Of a stretch of 64,000 nucleotides of DNA, positions 1 through 10,500 are shown in pieces (positions within the stretch are counted from its first letter, which is position 1; every line of letters begins with the position of its first letter). The notes beneath the pieces are model-generated. The model was not told the origin of the DNA, ran no database searches, and was given only the letters and a program-made list of their open reading frames with translations. The stretch is from Symsagittifera roscoffensis (lineage: Eukaryota > Xenacoelomorpha > Acoela > Convolutidae). The translations under genes and the position numbers were made by a program. The DNA lies in contig NC_087069.1 in NCBI RefSeq assembly GCF_963678635.1, positions 43,416,688-43,480,687 of the forward strand. The letters run 5' to 3'.

Positions 1-1
1 G

Positions 2-3000
2 GATTGTACTCAATTTTGGGACGCAGTAGCGGACGCGAAACATCCCCGCCACGAAGAGGCGCTTTCGGGTGTCAAGGCCAGTCGAGCACGTCTGATGAAC
101 GAGGCTGAATCTCGGAGAAAGGAAACGACACCGAGCACCTTTGCGACCAAAAAGGTTAAGACATGGCCTGACGAGGTGGTAGCCTCGAACCTCGAAGCAG
201 AGTCGTCTAGTCCACTCAAGGTGGATTACGGCCTGGCGGCAAGGACAGCGCTGCAGAATGTCAAACAGCACCTTGCCACGAAAGAAGTGGAGCAATGGGT
301 AAGGTCGGAGCTGGAGAGCACAGATCTTCGGGAAAGTCTTAATGTCCTGAGTAAGACGACAAGAGCAGAAGATGAAAAAGAGCCCAAGAAACAGGGACTA
401 AAACTGAACGTTATATCTGGCAAGACTTTCGGCATGACGAAGGCAGGGACCAAAATAATGTCTATCATCTCAGTCGCAGGGCACCAGGTGGTCAAGAACC
501 TGAGCGAGCCATCCGAGATTACACTGGTCCACCTGGACATCTATGCCGACTACCTGAAGGAGAAGGATCCCAAACTGGACTCCAGGGCAGTGCGAGCGCT
601 GCTCACAACGGGAGGTCCGAGGCTGATGAAAGTGGAAGGACATTATATCGATGTCCATGGCCCTTACCCGATTCTGATGAACGTGGATGGCATCAATATC
701 TACACGAAAGCTCACATAACTGATGCGAACGATCAGGTTGGCCGGATATACATTGGTCAAGAGGAGCTGAAGGTCAGACGAATCGGACACAACGCGATGC
801 TCGAACAAGATGCTGTGCATATTGGTTGCGAGGCAGATCTGGCCGCACACGTTCTGGACGTGCAAGGCAGACAACTTTCAGTAAAGGGGCTGCTAGACAC
901 GGGAGCAGTGGTTAGTGTCATGCCAATCAAAACTTGGACCGACATGGGTTTCGAAAGATCGGATCTCATACCGACAAACATCAGGTTGGCAGCTGCCAAT
1001 CAGGGAGCGATCTATGTCGCCGGACGAACCCCGATCATCTCACTGCAGCTTGGAGGAAGACATCTTTGGATGAGCTTCCTAGTAGTAGAGAATTTGGATG
1101 AATCCGACCAGTTCATCCTAGGAAGGGATTTCGTTCGCAACTTTGACGTCACGATTGATCTCAATGACGGATTGATTAGGATCAAGGATCCTGAAAGAAA
1201 GTATGAGAAAAGACCCCTTAATAAGATCTTAATTAATCAGGCCAAGGTGCCGATTTTTCTGGATCGAAAAGTTAGATTAAAACCGAACCAAGCCGTAGTA
1301 GCGACGTTTAGGATGAGGAACTTGAATGAACTCAGCAATGACAGACAGGTGTGTCTGGTACCAAATCCAAACAGTAAAAGCTCGGCTATTTTAGGAAGAA
1401 GCTTCTCACTCACTCAGAGCGGAATGTGTGTGAGTGTGTTATTGAACACAGAAGCAACAACAGTGACAATACAGAGGGGAAAGAAACTTGGCTACGCTTT
1501 GCCTCTGAACACAGACTTTCTGAGTGTGGAGAACTTGAAGAAGTTTGACGTAACTAAATGTCCATTACATGCGAACCAAGAATGTATAATGAAAAGAGTA
1601 ATTGAATTGAAATCTTATAGGAAATTGTTTTCAATGAAGTCGGAAACAGATGATGGGCTGTCTAGTTGTTCCAACTTTCCTGAGAGGCCGACGGAAGCAG
1701 AGTTAGCAGCGAATAGGCCTGTCCTACCTGAGATAGAACATCTGAAGGGTAAAATATCTGACAAGGAACTAGATTCGCTTAGGGCGGTGCTAGATCGGAA
1801 CGCAGACGTTTTTTCAAAGCATAAGGCCGATATAGGTTGTTGCAATTTTGTAGAGCACGAGATTGAGATAGAAGAGGGCTCGGTACCTCATAGGGAAGGG
1901 GCGAGAAGAATGACCCCAAATAAGTCAGAAGCGTGTAGGAAGGAAATTGAAATGTTAATGGAGTACGACATGATTGAGCCGTCGAAGTCCCCATGGGCTT
2001 GTGGCGTGGTCATGGCGAAAAAGAAAGGGGGACAACTCAGATTTTGTTGTGATTTCCGTTATCTGAACGCAGTGACTATAAAGGACGCATACCCGATTCC
2101 CCGCATCGATGAGAGCCTATCCAAGCTGGGAGACGCTAAGTTCTTCACGACGTTGGATTTGGGCTCCGCATTCTGGCAAGTGCCACTCAGAAAGCAAGAT
2201 CGAGAGAAAACAGGTTTCGCGTGTGAGCTGGGACTCTTCCAGTGGAAGAGGATGCCATTCGGATTGTGCAACGCGACGGCCACATTCCAGCGACTGATGG
2301 CCCAGGCACTCACGAGCGTCACTAAGAAATACGGGAATCTCATCATGTGTTATGTCGATGATGTTGTGATTGCAACACCAACCCTAGAAGACCACATAGA
2401 GAGGTTGGAGGAGGTGTTTTCTTGCATGAAGCAGGCGGGTCTGAAATGCAAACCCTCTAAGTGTGAAATCCTCAGGGATTCCATAAAGTATTTGGGCCGC
2501 CTGGTTGACAAACATGGAGTGAGACCAGATCCCGAAGCAGTTGAAGCGGTGTTGACCTGGAAGGCACCTAAAACAGATACACAGTTGATGAGTTTTCTGG
2601 GATTCGCCAATTATTATCGTGAGTTCATCAAGGGGTATGCTGACAAAATATACCCCATGCAGAGATTGATGAGAAACAAGGGCAAAAAGTTCACCTGGAC
2701 TGATGAGGCACAAGTCTCATTTGAAAACATCAAACGTGAACTTTGCGAGGCACCGGTCCTCGGCATGCCAACGGAGAAGGGAATGTTCGTGCTGGACACG
2801 GATGCATCAGTGGTTGCGATATCAGGCATACTTCACCAAGAGCAGGAGTGGAACGGGAGAACGGTTCTTCGTCCGATAGCTTATGGAAGTAAAGTCCTGA
2901 GTGACACTGAGATGAAGTACGGCGCACCAAAAGCGGAGATGTTTGCTGTGATCACGTTCGTGGAAAAATACAGGGCCTACCTGGGGAGTGCTCCATTCAA

Positions 3001-6000
3001 GTTACGTGTGGACAATCGTGCCCTTGCCTGGCTGAAAACCTATTCGATGGATCAAAGCTACATTGGTCGTTGGATCGTGCGCTTGGATGGATACCACATG
3101 ATCATAGAGCACCGTACCCGTGACAAGCACCAGAACGCAGATAGCCTCAGTAAAAAGACAGAATTTTATGAGCGCCTCGAGGAGAAGCAGGCTAACCAAT
3201 CAGAGATCAAAGACGGGTTTTCCTTTCTGGACAAAGAAACCTACGATAAGCTGCCACTTACTAGGTGGTTAGACAAATCAGGACATCCTATACCTGGACA
3301 CCCTGACCTTCCAGTGGAGACGGCCGCGGAGATAAAGCTTTTAGCCAGAAGCGAACCCGTTCCGTTGGACCTGCTAGTCCGATCCAACTTGGTACAGCAA
3401 GAACTGACCAGGCTGGGTATAAACAGCATCGCTTTATTGAATAAGACGGTGAACGTGGCGCCGGACGTCATGGGAAAACTCCGTGACTTGTTGGATAGGG
3501 AAGTGAATAGGCATGATCGTGAATGGATGGAGACCATGCAGAGGTTGACTGTCACCGAGAGAACAGAGAAGAGGCCAGTGTCCATTCGCAGCCGAGGCGT
3601 TGAACGGGATTGCAGGTCGATCGTCAACCAGCTGGTGACCTCGATGCCGAAAGAAGTATTGTTGAGAACTTCGTTCACTGAATATGGAACATCGAATCAA
3701 AACCAAGCTACTGAGGAAGTCAGGATCAGGTCGAAATCTAGCTTCACGAGGAGAGTGCACTTCACGGATGCAAAAGAGGAATATGAGCCAAGCCCAGATT
3801 GTTCGTCCATGGACGAGACAATGTCCGGGGAGTCTGACACCTTCGAGCCAGTCAAGGACGTCTCCTCTGATGAGTCAGACACCTTTGAGCCCGTGCAGGA
3901 CGACTTGTCCGGGGAGAGGTTGACTAGACCACCTAGGGGCAGAATTTTGTCCGGGGAGTCGGGTTCAAAGCGACCGATGGACAGAGTTTTGTCCGGGGAG
4001 TCAAGAAACATCTCAGACAACTTGGAATATGATGTTGAGGAATCAGTCGTTTCAAGTGGTGACTCGAGACCCCAGTCCTGGGACAACACGTCTGAAACAA
4101 CTTCCAATTCCGATGTGTCAGAGATCGCAATCCACTCCTTATTGGTAGACTGGAAGCAGCGTGGGCTGGACCGAGAAACACATCAGGATCCAGACAGGGA
4201 CAGATACACCTCAGATGAAGAGGGCACTGTGGTAGATAATGCCGCAGACGAGCTCGAGCTGATAGCAGTTTCAAAACGCCCAACCAGATTGCTGCCACAT
4301 GGTACAGTCGTCCGTACCAATCTGGAACCATCTGTGCAAGAAGCGACGCCTTTGAAAAAGATATGGTGTGTCAAGTTGATGGACGATGCTCATGCTCCGG
4401 AGATAATGAGTGGGCAAATGAACGTGGTGAAGACGTATTTGAAAGCCAGGTACAGGCTGTCGGATCTCCTGAGGGCTCAACGAAATGATAGAATGACGAG
4501 CAGTCTGAAAAGATGGATCGAGAATGGAGCACCTGACAAGGGAGACTTGGAAGAAGACAGCTACAAAATCCTGAAGCAATTTTACCTGAAGAGGAAAGAC
4601 TTGTTGTACCTGAATAAGGACGGAATCGTAGCCTGTAAGCGCAAGGAGGAGGACAAGGTCCTTTATAAATACAATTCAATAGTGTTACCACAATTGTACC
4701 AGACTGAATTGCTCTTTCGCTCACATGATCAGATGGGACATCAAGGCGTGGACAAAGTGTATAACAGGATACAAAAACGATTCGAATGGCCGGGATTGAA
4801 GAAGGCTTGTGAGAAATGGATAGCCGCATGCCTGTCTTGTCAACAGGCAAAGGATCCCAGGAAACTAAGGTTCCCCCTACAGTCAATAGAATCGTCAGGT
4901 TTCAACGAAGTGGTGCAAATTGATCATCAGAAAATCTGCATGACAGCAACGGGCTATAATCAGGTGCTGGTAATGATCGACCATTTTACAAAGTATGCGG
5001 AGGCAGCACCCTGCATGACAGCGTCGGCAGAAGAAACATGCGATCATTTGATAAACGTGTGGATAGCAAGGCATGGCTGCCCCATCACGTTCCAATCGGA
5101 CAATGGCAAAGCAGTCGTAGGTGATCTCACGAAAGAGTTAATGAAAAGGTCGCAGGTAGCGCAGGCCCACTCGACCACTTATCACCCGCAAACGAATGGC
5201 TTAGTCGAGAGGCAGAATCGCACACTGGTATCCATGTTGAGAGTCTACTGCTCACGCTATATGGATGACTGGGACAAGCACTTGCCGCAAGTGATGGGTG
5301 CTTACAACAGCACGGAGCATTCCACCACGGGAATAAGTCCGCATATGATGCTGACGGGTCATGAAAAAGCACTCCCGTTAACGTTCTTCTACCCTGAATA
5401 TGAAGGGAAGAGAACAGCACCGCAAACGTACGTGCGGGACGTTATTAGAAGACAACAGGACCTCAATGACTTATGCAGGAGGAATACGCAACAGGCGCAA
5501 ATTAGACAAAAAAGGAGGTTTGATAAAAGAACAGCCGATGCAAAAGCCTACTCAGTTGGCGATTACGTCTGGGTGTTCCAGGAAGTGGTTCCACCAAAAG
5601 GAACCAAGAAACTATTAAAGAAATGGCGTGGTCCATTTCAGATAACAGAGGTGCATCAAGGAGGTCGTTTTTATCGGCTGAGCACCGGAAGAGCGGCTCA
5701 TTACGAGAATATCAAACCACACAACGCCTCGTCCGAGGATTGGTGCATCCCAGCGGACATGCAAGAGGGAGACTATTTAATAGTGGATCCTGCTTGTGAA
5801 GTGAATGAAAGGGGTACTCGCGACAAGAACGACGGGAATGAGATGGTTGACAATTGTGATCTACCACTGGATCTCGAGTTGACTGAGCGAGTAGAGGTGG
5901 ACGATGAAACTCTACCCTATGCCGAAGAAGACTGGGATTGCCCGGAACAAACCGAAATTGACAAAGGAATACAGCCTGACTTTCCGCTCACTATGGAGAC

Positions 6001-7072
6001 ACGCCAAAGTAAGAGGGGAAAAAACCAGAAGAAATACAATCCGTATGGCGAGGACTTCGTTGTAGACCGGATAGTAGTGAGTGATGTCATAGACTCGCTG
6101 GTGGGGCTGGACGAAGTAGCAATGCTAGAAGAAATCGACCTTGTGAACGATATGGATCAAGATTGGATCGACGATCGATCAGAACCGGAAGTGGAGTTCG
6201 AACCAGAAGCGGAACAGACTCATGAGCAAGAACTAACAAACTTGCGCGTGCTCGAATGGCTCCACGATCTGCCGACAGATCCAAAAGAGACGATCCTGAC
6301 GATTCAGGACGTCGACAGAGACGGCGTCAAATACATCAGTCATGACAATACCGAGTCCAACTGGGTCGCCCCAGATGGTCCTCTACGTGTTCCACAATCC
6401 AACCTCGGTCTCCTAGACTTTGGGCGATCGACGGGGACGTCGATGGATATTTTTGTCCGGGGAGTGGGGGTAGGACTCACCCACACCGAAAATCTCATAA
6501 TAAAAAAATTGAAATCGGCAAGGGAAACCGGAGAACTAGAGACAGAGGGCGAGAATGCTAAGAAACCACCTTTTGGACGAATCTTTGAATCGTATTTTGA
6601 TCTCCCGAACCACTATTCGAACAATATCGTTATAACGGACAGCGATTTCATACTCACGGAACGCACGTGCGCCATAGCGATAACTGCGGACGTAAGCTTC
6701 AAAACAGCACTAGCGGCCGACTTTAAAAGAGAGTACAAGAATATCGAGTTTTTGTGGAAACAGAGGCCGGGTGTAGGAGGAATGATAGCGTTGCCCCCTG
6801 TTGCATCACAGATACCAGGGAAATATTTGTGTTTTTTGGTTCCGAAAGCTACTGATAGGCAACACGTGAATCCGGAGAGCTTGGTATTGGCCTTGACTCG
6901 ACTTAGGGATTTCCTGGTTGAGAGAGGTGTGACCTCTCTCTCGTTGCCAGTTTATGATCCCAATAGAGGGAAGCTACACCCGAGAGAGTTGTACGCTCTT
7001 GTGCATGTGATATTTTCAGAGACTGACATAGAGGTTTACTTACATAAAAAATACTATCTGAGCATATGCTAA
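2..7072 (+). CDS. Gag(C-terminal part)-protease-RT-RNase H-integrase-macro-like polyprotein (5' truncated by window)
   Basis: The frame is open from base 2, where it encodes the end of the second gag zinc knuckle (C-x-Q-F-W), so the first ATG at 95 is not the true start. Domains: aspartic protease with DTGA at about 896 and ILGRDF at about 1117; reverse transcriptase with LDLGSAFW and YVDD (2351-2362); RNase H with DTDAS and VDNRA; integrase zinc site (H-x4-H, CLSC, 4709-4853); catalytic D at 4922, D at 5099 and E at 5207, giving the DDX35E spacing of retroviral-type integrases. A basic module ending KKWRGPF is followed by an acidic linker and a C-terminal macro-like domain (6621-7069). RT-RNase H-IN order is that of Ty3/Gypsy. 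Gag and pol share one frame with no frameshift, so processing must be proteolytic. Between RNase H and integrase lies a 14-residue repeat around LSGE. Confidence 0.93.
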   Translation, partial: DCTQFWDAVADAKHPRHEEALSGVKASRARLMNEAESRRKETTPSTFATKKVKTWPDEVVASNLEAESSSPLKVDYGLAARTALQNVKQHLATKEVEQWVRSELESTDLRESLNVLSKTTRAEDEKEPKKQGLKLNVISGKTFGMTKAGTKIMSIISVAGHQVVKNLSEPSEITLVHLDIYADYLKEKDPKLDSRAVRALLTTGGPRLMKVEGHYIDVHGPYPILMNVDGINIYTKAHITDANDQVGRIYIGQEELKVRRIGHNAMLEQDAVHIGCEADLAAHVLDVQGRQLSVKGLLDTGAVVSVMPIKTWTDMGFERSDLIPTNIRLAAANQGAIYVAGRTPIISLQLGGRHLWMSFLVVENLDESDQFILGRDFVRNFDVTIDLNDGLIRIKDPERKYEKRPLNKILINQAKVPIFLDRKVRLKPNQAVVATFRMRNLNELSNDRQVCLVPNPNSKSSAILGRSFSLTQSGMCVSVLLNTEATTVTIQRGKKLGYALPLNTDFLSVENLKKFDVTKCPLHANQECIMKRVIELKSYRKLFSMKSETDDGLSSCSNFPERPTEAELAANRPVLPEIEHLKGKISDKELDSLRAVLDRNADVFSKHKADIGCCNFVEHEIEIEEGSVPHREGARRMTPNKSEACRKEIEMLMEYDMIEPSKSPWACGVVMAKKKGGQLRFCCDFRYLNAVTIKDAYPIPRIDESLSKLGDAKFFTTLDLGSAFWQVPLRKQDREKTGFACELGLFQWKRMPFGLCNATATFQRLMAQALTSVTKKYGNLIMCYVDDVVIATPTLEDHIERLEEVFSCMKQAGLKCKPSKCEILRDSIKYLGRLVDKHGVRPDPEAVEAVLTWKAPKTDTQLMSFLGFANYYREFIKGYADKIYPMQRLMRNKGKKFTWTDEAQVSFENIKRELCEAPVLGMPTEKGMFVLDTDASVVAISGILHQEQEWNGRTVLRPIAYGSKVLSDTEMKYGAPKAEMFAVITFVEKYRAYLGSAPFKLRVDNRALAWLKTYSMDQSYIGRWIVRLDGYHMIIEHRTRDKHQNADSLSKKTEFYERLEEKQANQSEIKDGFSFLDKETYDKLPLTRWLDKSGHPIPGHPDLPVETAAEIKLLARSEPVPLDLLVRSNLVQQELTRLGINSIALLNKTVNVAPDVMGKLRDLLDREVNRHDREWMETMQRLTVTERTEKRPVSIRSRGVERDCRSIVNQLVTSMPKEVLLRTSFTEYGTSNQNQATEEVRIRSKSSFTRRVHFTDAKEEYEPSPDCSSMDETMSGESDTFEPVKDVSSDESDTFEPVQDDLSGERLTRPPRGRILSGESGSKRPMDRVLSGESRNISDNLEYDVEESVVSSGDSRPQSWDNTSETTSNSDVSEIAIHSLLVDWKQRGLDRETHQDPDRDRYTSDEEGTVVDNAADELELIAVSKRPTRLLPHGTVVRTNLEPSVQEATPLKKIWCVKLMDDAHAPEIMSGQMNVVKTYLKARYRLSDLLRAQRNDRMTSSLKRWIENGAPDKGDLEEDSYKILKQFYLKRKDLLYLNKDGIVACKRKEEDKVLYKYNSIVLPQLYQTELLFRSHDQMGHQGVDKVYNRIQKRFEWPGLKKACEKWIAACLSCQQAKDPRKLRFPLQSIESSGFNEVVQIDHQKICMTATGYNQVLVMIDHFTKYAEAAPCMTASAEETCDHLINVWIARHGCPITFQSDNGKAVVGDLTKELMKRSQVAQAHSTTYHPQTNGLVERQNRTLVSMLRVYCSRYMDDWDKHLPQVMGAYNSTEHSTTGISPHMMLTGHEKALPLTFFYPEYEGKRTAPQTYVRDVIRRQQDLNDLCRRNTQQAQIRQKRRFDKRTADAKAYSVGDYVWVFQEVVPPKGTKKLLKKWRGPFQITEVHQGGRFYRLSTGRAAHYENIKPHNASSEDWCIPADMQEGDYLIVDPACEVNERGTRDKNDGNEMVDNCDLPLDLELTERVEVDDETLPYAEEDWDCPEQTEIDKGIQPDFPLTMETRQSKRGKNQKKYNPYGEDFVVDRIVVSDVIDSLVGLDEVAMLEEIDLVNDMDQDWIDDRSEPEVEFEPEAEQTHEQELTNLRVLEWLHDLPTDPKETILTIQDVDRDGVKYISHDNTESNWVAPDGPLRVPQSNLGLLDFGRSTGTSMDIFVRGVGVGLTHTENLIIKKLKSARETGELETEGENAKKPPFGRIFESYFDLPNHYSNNIVITDSDFILTERTCAIAITADVSFKTALAADFKREYKNIEFLWKQRPGVGGMIALPPVASQIPGKYLCFLVPKATDRQHVNPESLVLALTRLRDFLVERGVTSLSLPVYDPNRGKLHPRELYALVHVIFSETDIEVYLHKKYYLSIC
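3822..4000 (+). repeat. Coding minisatellite with invariant TGTCCGGGGAG (copy 1)
   Basis: TGTCCGGGGAG occurs exactly at 3822, 3906, 3948 and 3990. The spacings are 84, 42 and 42 bp, i.e. multiples of a 14-codon unit; a degenerate unit fills the 84-bp gap. It encodes (M/L)SGE, with otherwise variable residues between the copies. The same 11-mer opens this element's LTR at 12,082. Confidence 0.85.
6454..6464 (+). promoter_or_regulatory. TGTCCGGGGAG motif in a different reading frame
   Basis: Here the 11-mer is read as F-V-R-G-V rather than L-S-G-E, so the codon phase differs from the 3822-4000 cluster. The corresponding site is conserved in both family A copies (23368-23378 minus, 49263-49273 plus). 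Function is unknown. Confidence 0.6.
6621..7069 (+). other. Macro-like (ADP-ribose-binding fold) domain at the pol C-terminus
   Basis: The last ~150 residues follow the layout of macro domains of the TARG1/OARD1 kind: a strand ending AIAITAD, then an S-F-x-x-A-L-A-A-D-F-K helix start, a K-Y-L-C-F-L-V strand, a helix with L-x-x-L-R-D-F, a strand L-S-L-P-V-Y, and a final helix and strand (HVIFS-x-T-x-I-x-V-Y). The resemblance is by eye. The glycine-rich ligand loop of classical macro domains is not obvious, so binding or hydrolysis of ADP-ribose cannot be claimed. The domain is shared with both family A copies. Confidence 0.6.
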
Positions 7073-7514
7073 GAATTGCGCTCGGCGATAAGTGGTTTTT
7101 ATTAAGTTGCTCGATAAGAATTAGAGTCAAGTTTTAGGTTAGGTTTTAGGTACAGTATTAGGGATTAGGTTTTTATATGATAGTATAGGTGTGTGATGTT
7201 TATGTGTTTATGTTATGTTATTGTTATGATATGTTTTATGTTTGTGTCATCAAGGTGACAGCGCTTATTCGTGCTACTCTGACAAAGATAAAGGTGGACG
7301 ATCCACCTTGGTGCTAAATTTCAAATCAGAATTGTGAAGAGAATTTCAATGGAGAATTTTAAAGAATTGATTGATGTTGCATCCAAAAATGATGGTTCTA
7401 AGTCGCGACCTGTTTTTTAGATCTTGATTGATCGAAAATTGTTTACTGAACACTGAATCAGAAGAGACAGAGAGAAATTACACGACACGACAAGAAGAAT
7501 CAACACGAAAAGAA
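7073..7514 (+). other. Intergenic region between pol and second ORF (copy 1)
   Basis: AT-rich noncoding sequence with an imperfect ATGTT-type repeat (about 7,190-7,250), then a conserved acceptor-like site near its end. The frame is open from a TTG at 7428, but the first ATG matching the family A start is 7515. Corresponds to 49,885-50,285 and 22,349-22,761. Confidence 0.7.
7409..7432 (+). promoter_or_regulatory. Candidate 3' splice (or trans-splice) acceptor for the second ORF
   Basis: A pyrimidine run TGTTTTTTAG ends at 7420 and is followed by ATCTTGATTGATC. Both family A copies have TTTTCTAG followed by ATCCTGATTGATC at the same place although the surrounding sequence has drifted. The AG is 94 nt before the ORF ATG. 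This fits expression of the second ORF from a spliced or trans-spliced RNA. No donor was identified. Confidence 0.5.
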
Positions 7515-10500
7515 ATGGGTGACACTAACGAACTCATGGAATTCCTCTCAGCGAGTCTAGGAGCGACTCTAGACGAGATCTATCAGCGGCTGATCGATTG
7601 TGATTTTACACGAGAAGACCCGGGGTTGGCGATGTTTGTGGTCGCACTCCTCAATGCACTGGGAAGAGAGGGTCGAGGGAATCGCCCTACAGAAGTCGTG
7701 TTGATGTTGGCCTTCGGTGAGTCCGGGACCGCCGAGAGAGGCCGAAACCGATTGATGAGATGGAGGCGCGGAGAGATGTCTGGCCACGACCTGGCTCGTG
7801 AGCCAGGACTAGGTGAGCAAAGGGACCACCGGCTAGGTGAGATGCCCTTGCCCGTCCAACCTGCGCAGCCACTCATTGGAGCGAAGAGACAACGTGATGG
7901 GCCAGGCCCGTCACACTCTGTCGACTCTCCAACAGCTGCTCCTCCCCTAAAGAGAGTGAGAGTGAGCGAGATAGAGATCCAGACGTCGGAGACGATTGAG
8001 ACACTGGAGAAGAAGGAGAGAGATCAGAGTGAGCTGTGTGCCAAACTTCAGGAGTACAGGGCCATAGCTCGGGAGAGAGACGAATGGAAAAAGAAATTTG
8101 AAGATCTGCAGGTGGCCTACAAGGAGGATGAGATAAAGCACCTGAAGGAGCTGTATATGGCGAAGGTGAGCCAAGTGTCACCGGAAATCCTGGCGAGCAT
8201 GAGGTCCTCGGAGGGATCTAACGACACACGCCCCAGGACAACCGCGCAGGAGCTGTGCGCATCGAGAGGACCTGAGGTTCTGGATTTGCGTGCATCAAAG
8301 GGGCCCGAGGCTCCTCAGCAGACACGACCGTCTGCTTCGAGTCAGAGGTTTACGATACCAGACCCTTCTGACACCTATCTAGCTCCTCAATTTCAGGAAT
8401 CATTTAACCAAGTGGCCAGAGCCGCGATGGATGAGATCAACAGAGGCACTGAGCGGACACTGGCTAGGATCGTTCCTTCCCAGCGTCGTGATCATTCATC
8501 AAATAGCTCGGAACGAGCAACCCGCACGATAGCGTGTTCTGCGCCTGGTGGAGTCTTTGAGAAGTCTCGCGTGGTAGACATCAGGAAGAATCTGATGGCA
8601 CGTCATCAGTTCACGCAAGTGCCAGCCGAGCATCCTCGAGCCTGCCTGAATGACATGAGCTGGAACCCCGCCACGAACGACCAAGTAATTCCCCCAGGGA
8701 GTCGCCATTTGATCATTGGAGACAGTTTGGTGAGAGATCTGAATGAGATCTTCGTCTATGGTCATACTACCATTCTGTCCTTTGGAGGAGCCTCAGTGGC
8801 TCAAGTCATCAAAATGATGGAGTTCCAGAGCGAGGATCATTTGGATACATTAATAATAATGCTGGGGACCAATGACGTCTCGAGAGCCCCCGTGACTCCG
8901 GAGAACAAGTGGGAACCTCTATTGGTGTGCCTATTGAACGAATTGAAAGAAAAGTATAGACCCAAGCTCGTGATCCTGTGTACGATACCAGCAAATCCTT
9001 TGGTGGGCACTATAGCTGCAGATTTCATGAATGGCAACGTGACGCGGTGGAATGAAATGACCCGCAGTCTGGTGAGAAACAACCCTGGCGAGTTGCGACT
9101 CCTGGATCTCGAAAATATGCTGCGCATGACTGACCACATCGCGCTCACTAAAGATGGAGTGCACTTCAATACCCAACGAGGGAGGCATTGGATTAATGAT
9201 GTGTTTCAGACGCAATTGAGGGAAGCGGAGCAAGAGTCGAGGGCGACCGGTTCTTTGGCTCGGGCCAATTCGACCGGAGGGAGTAGAATAAGGGCAACCG
9301 TGCCCGAATCCCTCGCCAACCGTCTAGGGCCCTTGGCAACGGAGACGGTTGGAGCCGCAACCGTCGCTCCGAGCTCGAACGTGAGAGACAGGCTAGGGAC
9401 TGCTCCTCCTCCCAGGCCGCAATCGATTGGAAGCCGACTCGGCAGATTGGTGGAACAACCCAAGCTTGGAATTATTTTGGAAGAACGAGTAGTCGAGCCC
9501 TCGATTCCCGAGCTAAAAGGGCAAGTGAGTTTTGATTGTGGTTCTTGGGACGGTCCCTTGAAAACCAGTCTAGTAGTGATGTGGGAACTCATGAAACCTT
9601 CCTGGTGTCCCCATCCTAACGCAGGCTTAATCTGGGACATGACCGCGGATATCATGTTAGACCGGGATGATGATGCGAGTCTACATGATCTGGCCATGAT
9701 ACAACACCTGCTGGCCATGAGATTGACGAAGAAGAAGAGCAACCCGTCCACGGAGCTGTCCGAGGAAGGTACATCGAGTAATTGGTTGAAGCAAGGCACA
9801 TGCTTGGCTCAACACAGTGGGATGGAAAGACATGTTTGTAACCTGGGACACTGCCTGATTACGCTAAGCGAGCAGCATCGACAACTGGCACGATTGTACG
9901 GAAGATTGAGCATGTCAGATAAGGGTGCCATGGAGTTGGTCGCAGACTGCCATGGGGTGACGGACGTAAACCTGATCACAGCCTTGGGATTTTGCAGCAT
10001 GACGAGTTCGATAGAATCGCTCGAGCGCTTGGAGCGTGCCCATGAGCTAGTGACGTCCCTCAGCGTGGAAATATTCCCTGGAGCATTACAGACAGAACAA
10101 AAGATTGGAGGCTGGCGAGAAGCCCTAGAGAATGAAATGAATCTGAAGGATAGTGAAGCCTATCACAGACCTACTGGTTCAAAATATATGGTGGGTTCAA
10201 GCTCAGCGCCGTATTGTAATAGCAAGTATCCTACGCACATGGTGGTGATGGATGCGAGGACGCAACAAGTGTTGGTTGACCAACTTTTCTCTGTGCCAAA
10301 GTGCGTGAGGTTGGCCAGAATGTCAGAGAGGTCATATGACTTGTTGGCAAAGATCTTTCGGGCAGTCCCGAAGAGATCCGAAGGCGAGTTGCAAGACGTT
10401 GTGGGCGAAGAGTTCATGAGACTGAACGAAGGAAATGTGAGTGAGTTCGAGAAACAGAAAGCGAGTGGAGCGTTACCTACTGAATTCCCCACTATAGAAG

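Noticed and set aside
7125-7170. Telomere-like TTAGGT repeats
   Set aside because: Only a few irregular TTAGG-like units in an AT-rich intergenic segment; not a telomeric tract.
7428-7514. N-terminal extension of the copy 1 second ORF
   Set aside because: The upstream start is TTG just after the acceptor-like AG; the extension has no counterpart in family A, so ATG 7515 was chosen.
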